In this document: positions 1-37,366 of the stretch, piece by piece | How the letters are laid out: every line of letters begins with the position of its first letter | How positions within the stretch are numbered: position 1 is the stretch's first letter | Source: Centroberyx gerrardi | Taxonomy: Eukaryota; Chordata; Actinopteri; Beryciformes; Berycidae | NCBI RefSeq assembly: GCF_048128805.1 | Contig: NC_136020.1 | Location: 6,276,001 to 6,340,000, forward strand | Length of the DNA stretch: 64,000 bases | Direction: 5' to 3' | Notes under the pieces: generated by a model | The model's input: the letters and a program-made list of their open reading frames with translations, nothing else | Database searches by the model: none | Told to the model about the DNA's origin: nothing | Made by a program: the position numbers and the translations under genes

Positions 1-1616
1 AAAGAGCATACTGTTTTGAACTAGCAGGGACTTCTTCCCTATTTTCTTAGGAAGCGAAGGTGAGTGATAGGAGACAATTTACAGCTAAAACTCACTGCGC
101 AGCGGATGAATACATGGTTACTCACCTGAAATAGTCCCAAAAATAAACCATAGCTACATCAGGTATATTGAGTTAATATTTCATTTTTGAAATTCATTAA
201 CCTTTAGGCCATATAATAAAAACCACTATCTTTCTCTTACACTATATTTCTCTTTTTCTTACAAAAAGTTCAGTCTTCTTACTTGTGGCCTACTATCACT
301 GAAAATGTTGTATGCTAAAGTGTTAGCATGGAGCATGGAGTCCATGATCTCATCATTGCAGGTAAGTTAACCAACAAGCCAATCTCCAAAAAACTTGATG
401 TCATCCATGTATTGAAGTGTTGTGCTGATTTATTTTACATGAACAGAGCTAGATGGACAGGATTAGCTAACATTCAGCCATTTCTTAAGCCAACATCCAG
501 ACATTACATTTGCTATGACACCTCATAATTTCCAATTATGTTTCAGCATCAAAGCCTTTGTCTTTACATTTGCACATCAGATCCATACAGTACTCCCTCC
601 AATGCATGAATAATTAAATTCATATTTCAGGGCCCACACACACAAATCAAAACACTCTCAGATCAACACTCCCATTCACAGCTACTTTACGATCAGTGGC
701 CGAGACATTACATTCCTCGTGTCCAACAGTCGAGATACAGACAGACGGAGTCAGAGTACACACAGATTCATTTCAGACCCTTTAACAGGACAAAACATTA
801 AGTGCTTCAGGACATCACAAGTTTTAAGATTGGGTAGGTTTTCTGGACACAAGTTTATGATTCTTCATTTACAGAAATTCTTAGGTATCTCTTGTTTCTT
901 GTGTAGTTTTTTTTAAATACTTGGCATAGAAACGTGTGGATGGCTATAGTCTCATCTCTTAGGAAACAAAGCAGTATTTCATTTTTGCTCCATGAGTCCG
1001 AAATGAGGCATTTGTCTAAGATGGAGAGAATCCCGTCTCCCATTTTGGATCACAACCCGCTTTTTAAGAGATGTTGCTGTAGAGCATAGATAGAGAATAA
1101 CTTGGTGCCTTACTCAGACACACTATAGAGTCAGTCAAACCTAGTTTAGCCTCACATGTGGCGTCCCAACATTTTTTGTATGTATGGCCAAGAAGGACCT
1201 GGATAGGCCGCTGTAAAGGGATAGATATAATACTCCTGTTTCCCAGTGTTCATAACATCTAACTCCTCGGCGGGACAGTAAAATAATACCCATGCAGTTC
1301 AAACACTCCGCCTTTGACCTTTAGCACACCATTAAGAAATGACTGTAAATTCACAAATTCACACAGTTTTTATACACATAGTCTTGTGCGTCTGTAATGG
1401 CTTGTGAACTTCGGGATGAGCCTTTACAAGGTGAATGACAATCTTTACACTTTCAATCCACTTATATAGGACATGGGCTGTTTCCTCGATATGCGAGAGG
1501 CAACGCGGTGTAACTATAGAATGATTTTTCCTATCAAGTGACAAGTGTGTTTCCACCGTCAGCGTCTACTCGGGGTCAACGACCAATATGTGGATTTGGT
1601 AACGGACACGCCGTCT
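1..1616. other. tbc1d30 3' UTR and downstream flank
   Basis: No protein-coding gene is supported here. Because tbc1d30 ends at 1617 on the minus strand, this stretch should hold its 3' UTR. One AATAAA on the minus strand is visible at about 429-434, which would give a 3' UTR of roughly 1.2 kb. The short open frames here have no recognisable content. Confidence 0.4.
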
Positions 1617-25594
<23,978 letters not shown>

Positions 25595-25903
25595 TGTTCT
25601 TCTAGATGTCAGTTGTCATTATTTCAATAAACAGCATAGAAAGTTTTCCCTGCGCGTCTGGAGGAGGATAGAGTTCCGGGAGCAGTCCATTCCTCAGCCG
25701 GGAGGTAGAGCCCGTCTCACGGTTTTTAGTTTCCTTCCTGAAAGCTCCAGACTGTCTTCCTTCCTCCCCTGCAGGCCTGAAGTGGTCCAGCCCACTCCCA
25801 AACTTCTGTGGCAGCGGCCAAACATTCTTCTGGCCGCGCGACAGGTGCAGCAGCTGCGCAGGTGCGCGTCGGAAGAGTAGCCTACCTTCAACTAGTAGAT
25901 TGA

Positions 25904-25939
25904 CCAATCAGAGGAGAGCCAAAACTATTATGGACCAAT
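25904..25939. promoter_or_regulatory. Two CCAAT boxes upstream of tbc1d30
   Basis: CCAATCAGAGG at 25904 and CCAATCCGCC at 25935 are about 31 bases apart, three helical turns. They lie about 310 bases upstream of the tbc1d30 start and 830 upstream of gns. Spaced pairs like this are typical of NF-Y-bound promoters; the role is inferred. Confidence 0.5.
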
Positions 25940-26542
25940 CCGCCACCTCTCGGAAAATAGTAGCAAGTTACTCTACAGCAGGCTATTTCAGCCACTGTGG
26001 CCTATGGAATTTCACTATATAAAGAAAACATCTTAATAATTTATTATAACCATAACAAACTAAGACTAATCACTTGATAGTAATAGCATGGATTTATTTC
26101 ATCTCTTGTATGACTTTTAAACTAATAGGATAACATTAGCCATAAAGCAAATTAATAAAATAGTCTGGAACATAGGTCTATACAGCCTTATTCTAATCTG
26201 TGTATGCAAGTCTGTGTATGGGCTGGTTTAGTTGACCTACTAGTTATAGGCAGGATTTTGTCTTCAACAATTAATGAATAAATACATAACTAAACCCCTA
26301 AATAAACTTCTCCATCTCCATTTCTATGATGTTTTCTATTCTGACCCTACAGCCCTTGTGAAAAGATAGCCTATAAAGTAAGATACAATTATAAAACAAA
26401 ACAAATGAATTAAAATAAAAACATGAAATAAACAAATTTAAAAAATGTGTCTTTTTTTTAACTGCTTTTTAAACTGCTATTTATTAATTTAAGTAGATTT
26501 AAAGTGCTTGAAAGACTTGTTCCTCCAACACACACAGCATCA

Positions 26543-26609
26543 TGACGTCCTGAGGGCTGCACGTCTTCAAATCAGCTGACTCGGGCTTCCGTAGCCAAGC
26601 AGCACATGA
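26543..26609. promoter_or_regulatory. Candidate gns promoter sites (CRE-like and MiT/TFE M-box-like)
   Basis: TGACGTC at 26543-26549 is a CRE half-site with near-palindrome context. CACATGA at 26603-26609 reads TCATGTG on the other strand, the M-box bound by MITF/TFEB-type factors, which drive lysosomal genes. Both are within 230 bases upstream of the gns ATG. This is inference from short motifs. Confidence 0.35.
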
Positions 26610-26772
26610 CCAGGAAACAGGGAAGTGTTGTCTCAGACGGAATAGGCCGTTTCTCTTGTCTGCCTTGGTTTGCTGTAGTGAAGATTTCATTAACAACATT
26701 TCACGCTGTGACCCGGCTGAGACTTGGGGAAAGAGAGGGACGGCGTCAACTGTTTATAATTTAATTGTGAAA

Positions 26773-29700
26773 ATGGCCTCGACTCGCTCGTGTCTGCCGG
26801 CCTTGTTGAATTTTCTCTTAATCTGCGTCACTTTGTTGAGCAGCCTGAGCGGAGCGGCTGCTGCCAAGTCATATCGGAAACCCAACATTGTTTTGATTCT
26901 AACCGACGACTTGGACATCGCTATCGGGGGTCTGGTCAGTGAAGTTTATTAATTTCGTGCATTTATACCCTAGTCTTATGCTAATATTTGGCTCATTTGC
27001 TCGGCTTGTTTGGTTTCTTTGCTAGTATCTTCTCTAACAAGCTTCATAAATTGTTTGCAGACCTGGCATAAGAAATTAGTGGATTATTGATCCTCAGTTG
27101 ACACTTTAGGCTGATAGCTTTCACATTCCTGGCTGCGCACATCATGTAGGCATCTCACACAGTCAGCAGCCTTATCACTGCCCTCCTCCCCAAATAAATC
27201 CATTAGCTTTTTGACCTTTTTAGTGAATAACAGGCACAAAGTATTGGCTATCTGCAGTCTCAATCCAAAAATATCATTATCAGTATCAGCCATGATACTC
27301 ATAGTGGTCCAACCAATGGGTACACTGGCAAAGAGGTGGGTATACTGCTGAGGAATTAAGTAGCGAGGCTGTGGAAGAAATGGGTGTGCAGTGCATTTTG
27401 CCTTCCATATATTTCATTAGTAATTGGGATGAAAGGTGGTTATCTCTCTGTTATGTCCAGAAAAGGGAGTGGACATACTATTTATACTTGCGTACATCCC
27501 GGAATACACTGCTGGGAAATGTATTTGCCAACCTGTGCATGTGAAAGTAGGACCACACCGCATTACTGCTCCCTATTTGTCAAGACAACTAAATTAGCTG
27601 ACATGCAGTAGGCTTTGTCTGTAGAGAACAAGCTTACTCACGGAGGTAAATAAGAGAAAGAAATGCTGCCTCATCACCAAATCCTTTTTAACTGATGACT
27701 CCGAGGCTGCTTCCCTTCCTAAATTGATTTCCATGAAGATCATTTGGACAGATGGAGCCTGTTGCCTAATTTGAGTAGCCTATGTCTTGCAATGAGACAG
27801 AGGCCAATATGTGACTCGGTGAATGTTGGTTGCATGTTAAAATATGAATTGCTTGATCACAACAAATTTCATTCATCACACCAAATCCGTTCCTTGCAGA
27901 GTCCACTGAACAAGACGAAAAAACTCATTGGTGATGCAGGGATCTCATTCACAAATGCGGTAAGTATCATCAACATTATCGTCACCTTCATTGTCATAAT
28001 TATAATTATGTCTACTAAACTTTGACTGATCGCAAGAGAAAGTATTTTATCCAGTTTTTCTGGTGACCTAGCCTATTTTCAGCTATGACTTGTGGATCAG
28101 CTGCTGCACCTGCTTCTTTTTGGACTTTAACTTGACAAGACAGAAAAATGTTTATCAGTTTAATGCATATCATAACTTGCCTATCATAATTCTAGGGCCT
28201 CCATACACCTCACTTTAAACATATTGCATCCTAAAACTGAGCCATTTCCTGCTCTCTCTCATCTGTCCTGTTTAATCCCCCCCTCCCCCCAGTTTGTTGC
28301 CAGCCCGCTGTGCTGCCCCAGTCGAGCCAGCATCCTGACAGGGAAGTACCCCCACAACCACCATGTCATTAACAACACCTTAGAGGGCAACTGCAGCAGC
28401 AAGGCCTGGCAGAAGAGCCAGGAGCCCCACACCTTCCCCGCCCTGCTGCAGAGCTACGGAGGCTACCAGACCTTCTTCGCTGGGAAGTACCTCAACCAGG
28501 TGAGGGAGGGGACTCCGTATGTTTCCTGCCTGTCTCCCGGCTTACAAAGACCACCAGATGTTGACTGTGTCAATAGTGAAAAGGTGTACATTTGTCCGCC
28601 AATCTAGTGTGGTTCGAGGGCCCGATAAACCTTGGCCTTGATGTTTTGAAAGTGTTACACACAGTCATAAGATCTGCTGTCATAAGATGTCTTGCTGCCA
28701 AAGTAGCATCCACCCTTGTGATGAACGGATGGTCAAATGGGGAACCAGGAGGTCCTGTTAATTTGTTTGTGTTGGCTGTGTTCATGTTTAACAGTGACTT
28801 TCTGTGTGTCTGTGTGTGTGTGTGGTATAAAACCTTGAATGTAACTGATTTCATTGTGTGTGTGTGTGTTTCAGTATGGGCACTCGGAGGCCGGGGGAGT
28901 GGAGCATGTTCCTCCAGGCTGGAACTACTGGGTCGGACTGGTAAGACTGAGACCTTGTAGTCATAAACTTATTCTTAGACTCCTGTCTGACATCATGGGC
29001 CAGTTAAGCCTGTAGCCTTTGATGTGGCTTTGTACCTCTCACTGGTTTCAATACAGTTCAGCTCATTTCAAGAATTTCCCAGAAACAAGCGATAACATCT
29101 TGAAGCATGAGGGGATAAATGTGTCGATCTTTCTGCGTTTTCCGTATCTCAGTGGAACCAAGTGAAGGGTCGATGCAGCTGGGAAGTGATGTTGCTGAAA
29201 ATTGCCGTAGTGTAAATTGTTCTGTTTGGGAAGAAGCCAAGGCCGGAACACACATGATGCCCATTAGGCATTTCTTCTGCATTAGGCACAGGCGATAAAT
29301 CAGGCCGATATTGATCTTTTATTATTAGTCAGATTTCAGCCAGTCAGTGTCGCCCCCTTCCAATATGATAGATATTATGTAATTTGTTTATTTATATATT
29401 TATTGTATAATTGATCAAAACTACACTGATTGTCTATGGGAAGCCGTTAACATTTCTTCTTCTTGTCATCATCCTGGGTTTCAATGGAGAGTTTTAGTGT
29501 CCCATGATGGTCTAAATGCTGTTTCAGAGGCTTTTCCACCCTGACAAGGATAAAATTCTGGGGGGAAACACTGAATACTTATAATTTTTTGGCATGAAAA
29601 TGGTCAAATTGAATATCAACACAAAATTTTGGCTATAGGCAGCTTCAGTCCAAAAACATCAGTATGAGTCTTCAAAACCTCGTATCAGTTGTAGCCTATT

Positions 29701-32043
29701 CTACATAGTATTCAGTATTTGCATAGCATACAAATGGGGATGAGGTTGCTGCAGCTCAGTTAGTAGAACATGTCACTAACATTGCAGTGTCATATCTCAT
29801 AACGGTGCCACATTAGGGCTTGTGTCCGTATACTACCTTAGAATGGGAGAGCTGATCTGAGACCAGTGTGCCTCTTAAGTCACAGTGACGTTTATGTGGT
29901 CTTGTGAGCAGCTCTGCAGAAGGAACCAGACTGATAAATAGACTGAAATTAGATCGTAGATGAATGTATGACTCTGACCGGCTCACTGGAGTCATTATAC
30001 AGAGGTCAGGACGAGTCTCAGTCAAGAATATGACCGCAGACTGCTTTATCTTCACTCTTAACTACTGAACAAACACAGACTTGAGTAACGGCCAGTCTCA
30101 TGACCTGACAGCTTATCATACCACAGAAGGAGACTGTCTGAGTTTATATGGCTTCTGGTGCTCTAATCATGAAGTTATTATATATTATGCGTCCAGAAAT
30201 GGTGTGTTGGTTAAGACCTCCACCTCTGGACACACAGGTATCCAGAACCTTCTTACCTGTGTTTCCCTTATTTTGGGTTCTTCTCAGCTTCCCTACTTGT
30301 CTGTGTGGAAAAGCAACATATATTGGAAAAACAAATCGAGAATTGAAATGAAAATTGCACAACACAGAAGCACCATTCAATGTGACTTGATCATAATCCT
30401 GAGCTACTGTAACATGTGCTGTATAAATCAAACTAAAGTCCATTTGTATGGGTTATTTTGAGCACAATAGTCAGCATCCGTACAATTGGAGACATGCAAA
30501 AGCTTGTGTAAGCCCATCAAGAATGTGCTGATAGTATTGCTTTAATGCTTTCCATGGTCTTCAGGATTAATCTGTATGAATGAAACCCTTATTGTGACAA
30601 AGGGAGTATGCCTCGCACATAATGAGCAGAGACATAAAAACGTCACGCACAATCAAATAAACGCAATATTATTTTATTGCGTCATATTAAAGTGATGTGT
30701 GTGTTTTGCAGGAGAGGAACTCTAAATACTACAACTACACCCTGTCAGTGAATGGGAAGGCTCAGAAACATGGAGCGGACTACAGCAAAGACTACCTGAC
30801 AGACGTGCTGGTGAGACACCTGATCAGTGTTATGACAGATCAAACGCCATTCATCAATTTCATGTTTAAATATTTGATTTGATTGAATGTTCCTCAACAC
30901 TGTTATCAGTACAAAAAAAGATGTATGTGCGTATCACAGTATAAATTCTCCTTTTCTCTCTCTCTCTGTCTCTCCCTCTCTCTCTCTCTTTCTCTGTCCC
31001 CTCCCTCTCTCTCTCTCTCTGTCCCCTCCCTCTCTCTCAGGCCAACATGTCTCTAGACTTCCTCCAGTACAAGTCCAACTACCAGCCGTTCTTCATGATG
31101 GTGTCCACCCCGGCCCCCCACTCCCCCTGGACGGCTGCCCCGCAGTACCAGGACAGCTTCAACAACACCAGGGCGCCCCGGGACCCCAACTTCAACGTCC
31201 ACGGGAAGGTAGGGCTTCTCCTCGCTTCTCCAACCTTTAAGAATTAGGCTGGAGACTGAACGACTAACCAGACTGTGAAGATGGGGGGAAAAAAAAGGTG
31301 AATTTGATCCTCAGGATGTCATGCAAAATATATTTCTTTTCTTTCTCTCTCTCCTGTCAGGACAAACATTGGTTGATCAGACAGGCTAAAACGCCCATGA
31401 CCAACTCCTCCGTCGAGTTCCTGGATGACGCCTTCAGGAAACGGTCAGCCTCTCCTCCTCTTCCTCCTCCCACTCTTCCTCTTTTTCTTTTCCTCTGTGT
31501 TGTGCCTCCTTTCCATACCTTCCTCAATCTTTGTCTTTGCACTTTTTTTCTCTCTCTTCCTCATTATCCTCCTCCCTCCTTCTTCTCCTCCCTCCTACTC
31601 TTCCTCCTCCTTCCTCAGAAATATCTTGACATTTTGAATTTTACTCAGTTATTTTTCTTCAGCAGATTGTTAAAAAGTTTCTACCTTTGTCCTTGAGATA
31701 CCCTAAAGCTGCTGTTTAGCAATGTGAGCATTTTTGTTGAAACAAATGGTTACTCCTTTCTGCAAGCAAACAAACTAGTTTTTAACCCCAACCCTATAAC
31801 ACTCAAGTTCAGTTTCAGATGCACAGTTCAGTTCTGATTTGAAGTTCTGATTTGTTCCTCCCATCCTGCAGGTGGCGAACTCTGCTGTCAGTGGACGACC
31901 TGGTGGAGAGAGTGGTGAAGAGGTTAGAGGTCAGAGGTGAACTGGACAACACATACATCTTCTTTACCTCTGATAATGGATACCATACAGGTACGTACAC
32001 ACACACATATTTTTGTGTTAAGGACTATCTTTAGTTACATCGA

Positions 32044-32120
<77 letters not shown>

Positions 32121-33696
32121 GTCAGTTCTCTCTTCCTCTGGATAAGAGGCAGCTCTATGAGTTTGACATCAAGGTTCCTCTCATGGTCAGAGGACCAAAC
32201 ATCAAGCCCAACCAGACCAGCCAGGTACACACACACACACACACACAGCTTTGTTATGCGTCAAGATTCAACCACACATAGAAACAAGTTATACATAATG
32301 ACCTATTGGCTTGTTCTGCTTTACTTGTATCAACACTCTGGAGACAGTAAATCCGTTCTGCTGTGTTGTTGCCCTGCTTCCACTGTGCTTCTCCCTGCAC
32401 TCTTTGTTGAACTGAACTGAATGAGTGTATTTCAGATACTGGTGGCCAACGTTGACCTGGGGCCGACCATCCTGGATATCGCAGGCTACAACGTCAACAA
32501 GACCCAGATGGACGGCATGTCTTTCCTGCCCGTTATGGTGAGATCACCACTTCATCTTTGTTTGATGATCCTTTAATGCTTCTTTTTTCATGAATAAAAA
32601 AAGATATCTAGCTTATCAGCTGCACAAATCCAATTGTGCACACGTCTTTATGTGTGTGTGTTGGTGTCACCAGGAGGGGAAGCTGAACAGCAGCAGCTGG
32701 AGAACAGACATCCTGGTGGAGTATGAAGGAGAGGGCAGCAACGTGTCCGACCCCGCCTGCCCTCTGCTGGGGCCCGGAGTGACGGTATGAGGGGAGGGAG
32801 GGACCACATGAAACTTTAATGATCTCTGTGGGTGAACTGGCTCGTTACAGCAGGAAAATACAATGCTGTGAAATAAATATCATTCCCTATGCTTGACTTC
32901 TATCAAGTGTTGCATTGTTGGAGACATTCAGAATTCAGGAGGTTAGACCAAGTTTTTACCACCTGGAAGCTGAGGTGAATGGAATTTTGTAGTGGGAAGG
33001 TCGTATCTACGTATCTACATATCTTCCCATCTGATGTGAACTCTTTGTCCTCCCTCTCCAGGAGTGTTTCCCAGACTGTGTGTGTGAGGACTCCTACAAC
33101 AACACCTATGCCTGTGTGCGCACCGTCGCCCCCTCCGCCAACCTGCAGTACTGCGAGTTTGACGACAACGAGGTGCGGGGGAAACATTTATGTTTTGTGT
33201 GTTTACCTCATAGAAATGATCAGTTTAAAGTAATGGAAGGGTTTAAGGTCCCTACACCAGTGTATTCTGTTAGTGAGGAGTCAGCGGATTCCCACCAGCT
33301 GACTGACATTATGTGTGTATACTGCGTGTCCCTCTAGGTATTCGTAGAGGTCTACAACGTGACGGCAGACCCCTACCAGCTGACCAACATCGCCAAGACC
33401 ATCGACCAGGAAGTGCTGGAGAGGATGAACCATCGGCTGATGATGCTGCAGTCCTGCTCCGGACAGTCCTGTCGGACGCCCGGGGTGTACGACACGCGGT
33501 GCGTTCACACACCCGCCCCGCCCGCCGTTTCACTGTAGCGTCTGCTGTCAGTCTCCCGGCAGGCGTTCGACAGACGGTGACAGCCAAGGTCAAACTAATC
33601 TGTCCTGTGTTTTTTTCCAGGTACAAGTTCGACCCGCGTCAGATGTTCACTGGCCACAGCTGGCGGCTCAGCAGACTCAGACAGACGATGAAATAA
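26773..33696 (+). CDS. gns: N-acetylglucosamine-6-sulfatase (lysosomal)
   Basis: Exons: 26773-26934, 27900-27959, 28293-28499, 28875-28940, 30712-30810, 31041-31208, 31361-31443, 31872-31990, 32121-32224, 32436-32537, 32674-32784, 33062-33172, 33338-33498, 33621-33696. They join in phase to 542 aa (human is 552). The enzyme removes 6-O-sulfate from non-reducing N-acetylglucosamine in heparan and keratan sulfate inside lysosomes; its loss in humans causes MPS IIID. Visible features: a hydrophobic signal peptide at about residues 1-30, metal-binding aspartates in LILTDD (45-46), and the sulfatase signature [13 protein letters not shown]81 of that CxPSR motif is the cysteine expected to become formylglycine. 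Many N-x-S/T sites are present ([22 protein letters not shown]). There is no stop or frameshift. Several introns end in long CT tracts next to the acceptor. Confidence 0.97.
27960..28292. other. gns intron 2
   Basis: Non-coding; nothing beyond a C-rich polypyrimidine tract before the acceptor. Confidence 0.6.
29292..29700 (+). mobile_element. Dispersed family A copy in gns intron 4
   Basis: Near full length: GGCCGATATTGATCTTTTAT, then CAGTCAGTGTCGCCCCC, a TTTAGTGTCCCATGATGGTC segment, and an end in TCAAAACCTCGTATCAGT. Confidence 0.7.
30298..30396 (+). mobile_element. Penelope-like element remnant, GIY-YIG endonuclease fragment
   Basis: In one frame the sequence reads [17 protein letters not shown]. 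After a one-base shift it continues [11 protein letters not shown]. The pattern CxCGxxYIGKTxRxLKxRIxxHRSxI is that of the GIY-YIG domain at the end of Penelope-like retroelement polyproteins. It is broken by the shift and a TGA, and no reverse transcriptase domain is visible nearby. Confidence 0.6.
32049..32119. repeat. (CT)n forming the polypyrimidine tract of gns exon 9
   Basis: About 35 CT units run straight into CAG at 32118-32120, the acceptor of exon 9. A shorter CT/CCCTCC tract does the same before exon 6 (30955-31040). Confidence 0.97.
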
Positions 33697-33928
33697 CAGA
33701 CCGGCGGAGGGAGAGGAGGAGGAGGAGGAAGGAGGGCTGTATTATCTGTTTTTCAGCCTTTCCTGCTGTTGTTGCCTTGTGTCCGGGCCTCCTTGCCAGT
33801 CTCTTTCGAGGTTAGATGGAGAAGGGATGGGGGGGAAAATGGGAGGCCTCTCTGGGTGTAAGACCCGCCTCTGAACCTTCTAGTGTGGGCCGCTGTTAAG
33901 TGTGTTTTGTCAGAGTCGGGCGTGCAGG

Positions 33929-34413
33929 GGGGTATTTCAAGGAGGCAAGATAACTGGATTTACACATGATTTTATGATCACGTCCCATCGTGTGGCGAGG
34001 CTTTCCGCACGAATGCGCACTGAATGTCATGTCTCATGCTATCGGTCATTAATGCCTTCATATAAATAAATGTCTGTTCCGCCACTTTCTATCACTGTTT
34101 GATATAACACAATAGTGATTCAACCTATATCCAGCTCATGAAAGCGTTTCCATTTACGGTTCGAAACACTCTGGTAGCTCTTTCCTGGCGCACAGGATGT
34201 ATTTTACGTTTGCGGTTTGTTTGGAATAAATAGAAGAAGAACTGGGTAGTTAGCATGAGCAGCGACAGCCACTGTGGCTGAACAGACAGAAACTCAAACT
34301 TCATCAACAGAAAATCCAAGGAAAAAGACGTTGCATGGTTAATTTGCAAATTTCACATGATTCTTTCACAGTTATCTGGCTAACTTGCTAATCCTGCTTC
34401 CTGAAATGCCCCC
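33929..34413. mobile_element. Inverted-end element within the gns 3' UTR region
   Basis: The left end GGGGGTATTTCAAGGAGGCA is matched by the right end TGCTTCCTGAAATGCCCCC, with further similarity inwards. The unit is about 485 bases and has no open frame. A TTTCAGGAAGCAGG-type end is common among fish MITEs. Confidence 0.55.
34065..34070 (+). promoter_or_regulatory. Candidate gns poly(A) signal
   Basis: AATAAA 369 bases after the gns stop, the first such hexamer I see on this strand. It lies inside the inverted-end element at 33929-34413, so the gns transcript end may be element-derived. Confidence 0.4.
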
Positions 34414-37366
34414 TGCGATCCTTTTGGCCTCTCAGGCTCTTCTGAATGAGAAAGGTAGTGAGACTCGGCCAGCTGTCCCAGATCAGTGTGCCTACTCTAA
34501 CGCTTGATAATTACAGACCCTGGCGTCACACGCTAGACTTGTTGGTGTCGTTTGTGTCGTGTGTCAGACCCGGGTCGTTTCAAATAGTTTTTTCTCCGAT
34601 TCATGCAATCGATTGATCGACCGATAAGCCAATCCAGTTGATTTTGTGATTCAACTTGCTAGGGGAAATCCCAACTAACTGAACTGCGTTTAAAGATGTG
34701 ACGTAACGCCTCCTTGCTGACACTGCAGACTGGCCCAATCAAACACTCAGACGTTTTAGGAGTCTCTTAAGTTTACCTATAGAAGGTTTTATTGTATTTT
34801 TGTAGTCTGTGTGTCTGAGCAGTGTGGTTGCATCCGTTTGACTCATAAAATCGGTGTTCTGTCAGTTTTACTATTAGCTTAATGGACAGGAGAACAGAGA
34901 CGCTCAACTTCGTCGTTCAGTTTCTATATTGGGGAACATTGGATCACATCATTTCATAACTTATTATTTCATGGATCATTTCAGCCAATGGTCATTTCAC
35001 CAATATCATCCTTTTGTTGATGAAAGTCTAGAATATGACTGAGCCAGAGGAGCACCACTGTAGTGGTACAGTCCAATGGGGAGTTGGTGATTTGTAGTTA
35101 TATTTTGCCAGATAAATGGTCCCTTTCATCATCCATCATCAGGGTTGGTCAGTTCACTTTTAGTTCAATCATTTTATTTATTATGTTTATTTTAACTGCA
35201 ATTCATTTCCTAATGATTTTATTTCTTTATGGGTTGGATGTGAGAACGTTTTATGGCAGGAAAAACAAATCCAGTATCTAATCTGTAAAGGAAATCCACC
35301 CACTGAACTGAAAGTAAATTGACCTCTGACCCTGCAGTTCATCTGTACAATGTGAATCCTCTGCGACTGCCTTTCCTATGTAACAAATATGGACTAGTAG
35401 GGACAGAGGAGTTTGGGGTTACTGAGAAACTGACCTATATACAGTATACTGTATGTAGTATTTTACCAAGTGACCCTCTTCTCCAGACTTCAAGGGAACT
35501 GATTTTTTTCACTCTGGACTGCTAGGTTACTAACTGGGCTGGGTTTCCCAAAACAATCTTAGCAAGTGTCTTTATGAAACTAACTGCATAAACTACATCT
35601 TTACACAGAAACAAAGAACAACTAATATTTAAGCCTCTGTGTCCCTAGTTTTGGGTTTCCATGGCAACTTAGATTCCATGTTGCTTCTACTATGGTTATG
35701 GGTTTTTGAAGGCCAAAGAGATATATTTTTGGATTGAAGCTGCCTATAGCATATGTTTAAAATTTAACCATTTTTATGCCAAAAATTAGAATGAATTCAG
35801 GCTGGAGATTTCCCATAGACAACCAGTGTAATATTGATCAATTCTACAGTAAATATGTAATCAGTCAAGCTGCATCAGTCCATCATATCAGAGGTGGAGG
35901 TTGCACTAATATGATTTTTATTATAAGGCCAATATTGGTGCGATATATCTGCCTGTGTACAGAGCAGTTAAAAGATCAGATCTGTGCAGATTATTTGCAT
36001 CCAACCAAAGACTTGAGTAGGAGACTTTTGGGAAACTGGCCACTCAACACTGATTCATGCAAACTGACGTTCAGATCGCCTCCGTCTTCAACATACATCT
36101 ACATGACATTTGTTTTAAATGACTGATTCTTTTTTGTGTATCACTTTCAATTGTGAACCGTTTTCCTGCATACAAATAATCCTGACAAAACAAACAAGCA
36201 GACAAACCGGCTGCCTATTTGTCATGAAGTAATTACGACTAAGATCGTTCTCCACCGCTACTGTGTTCGTTATTCTCAGACGGCATATTCGTTCAGCTCT
36301 TTCTTGCTTTGTAGTCGGTTTGTTAAGAGTCAGTGGCACAGCTGGACTGAATTCACAGAATGAAATGAAGCTCAACATGAGAAATCCACCGTTTCTGACG
36401 CTCTGTCTAGATTTGAGAATGCGAGCAAGTCACTCCTAAAGCTAGAAACCAGAGATCATAAGACTCTGTGAATTTACGGTGGGTCTTCCTCTCTAATTTA
36501 TCACACTATGGGTAGCTGGCATGACCCGTTTGAATTCACTGATGCACTTTCCAATCTGTCAGAACTGTTTTGTTGTTTTGGCACCCTTATTGTAGTTTAT
36601 TTTTATGATGATGATGATGTATTTCTGGCTTGTGTTTTTGTCCAAATAAAGATATTCTCAAGATATCACAAAGGGCTTTTTCAATTAATTCACAATCATC
36701 TTTCTATCATCTTCTTCATACTGGTCCTGGATCTGATTATTAATGACTGACTATACACCGTAGGCCTTGTTGCACCTTTATGTAGCCTTAATCACAGTTG
36801 TATTATTGCTATAGGTTTGTTACTTCCTAAGGGAGATGCAAGGTATCCACACTCAAAAGCTAATTTCCCAACTTCATGATGTTACCTAATATTTATTATC
36901 ATGCAGAATTTTTACACGTGTGATACTAGTGGATTTTGTTGTAAAAGAAAACAAATAGCATCATGTTTGTTAAGAGTCTTCTTTACAGTATTTTTTTTAT
37001 CATTGACATGTTTTACTCAGTAGTGACTCAGAAATATAAATTACGTAAAAAAAATTAAAAAAAACTTTCTAAAATCATGTTAACAGGTTACATCCCCAAT
37101 GTTTTTAGAGAGTCCAAAATTCACTTCCAAATTTCTAACGCTGACTAAAAACATTTTTACAACTCTAACATCTTCCCATCCCTGCAACATAAAGGTAAAA
37201 CACTGGACTAGCATTTTAGTAGCCTACAAACATGGTAAATGAAATAGATTTAAAATAGATTGGTGTGAAAGCCAACCAACCAAGTAGATGAACTGGGGAA
37301 AAAGTTAAAAAAAAATCATTAAATGTCTCTATCTCTTATGTTCCAAGTGTTATTCCAGTCATCCAT

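Noticed and set aside
26499..26699. Minus-strand 66-codon open frame in the spacer before gns
   Set aside because: No similarity seen and it overlaps the likely gns promoter.
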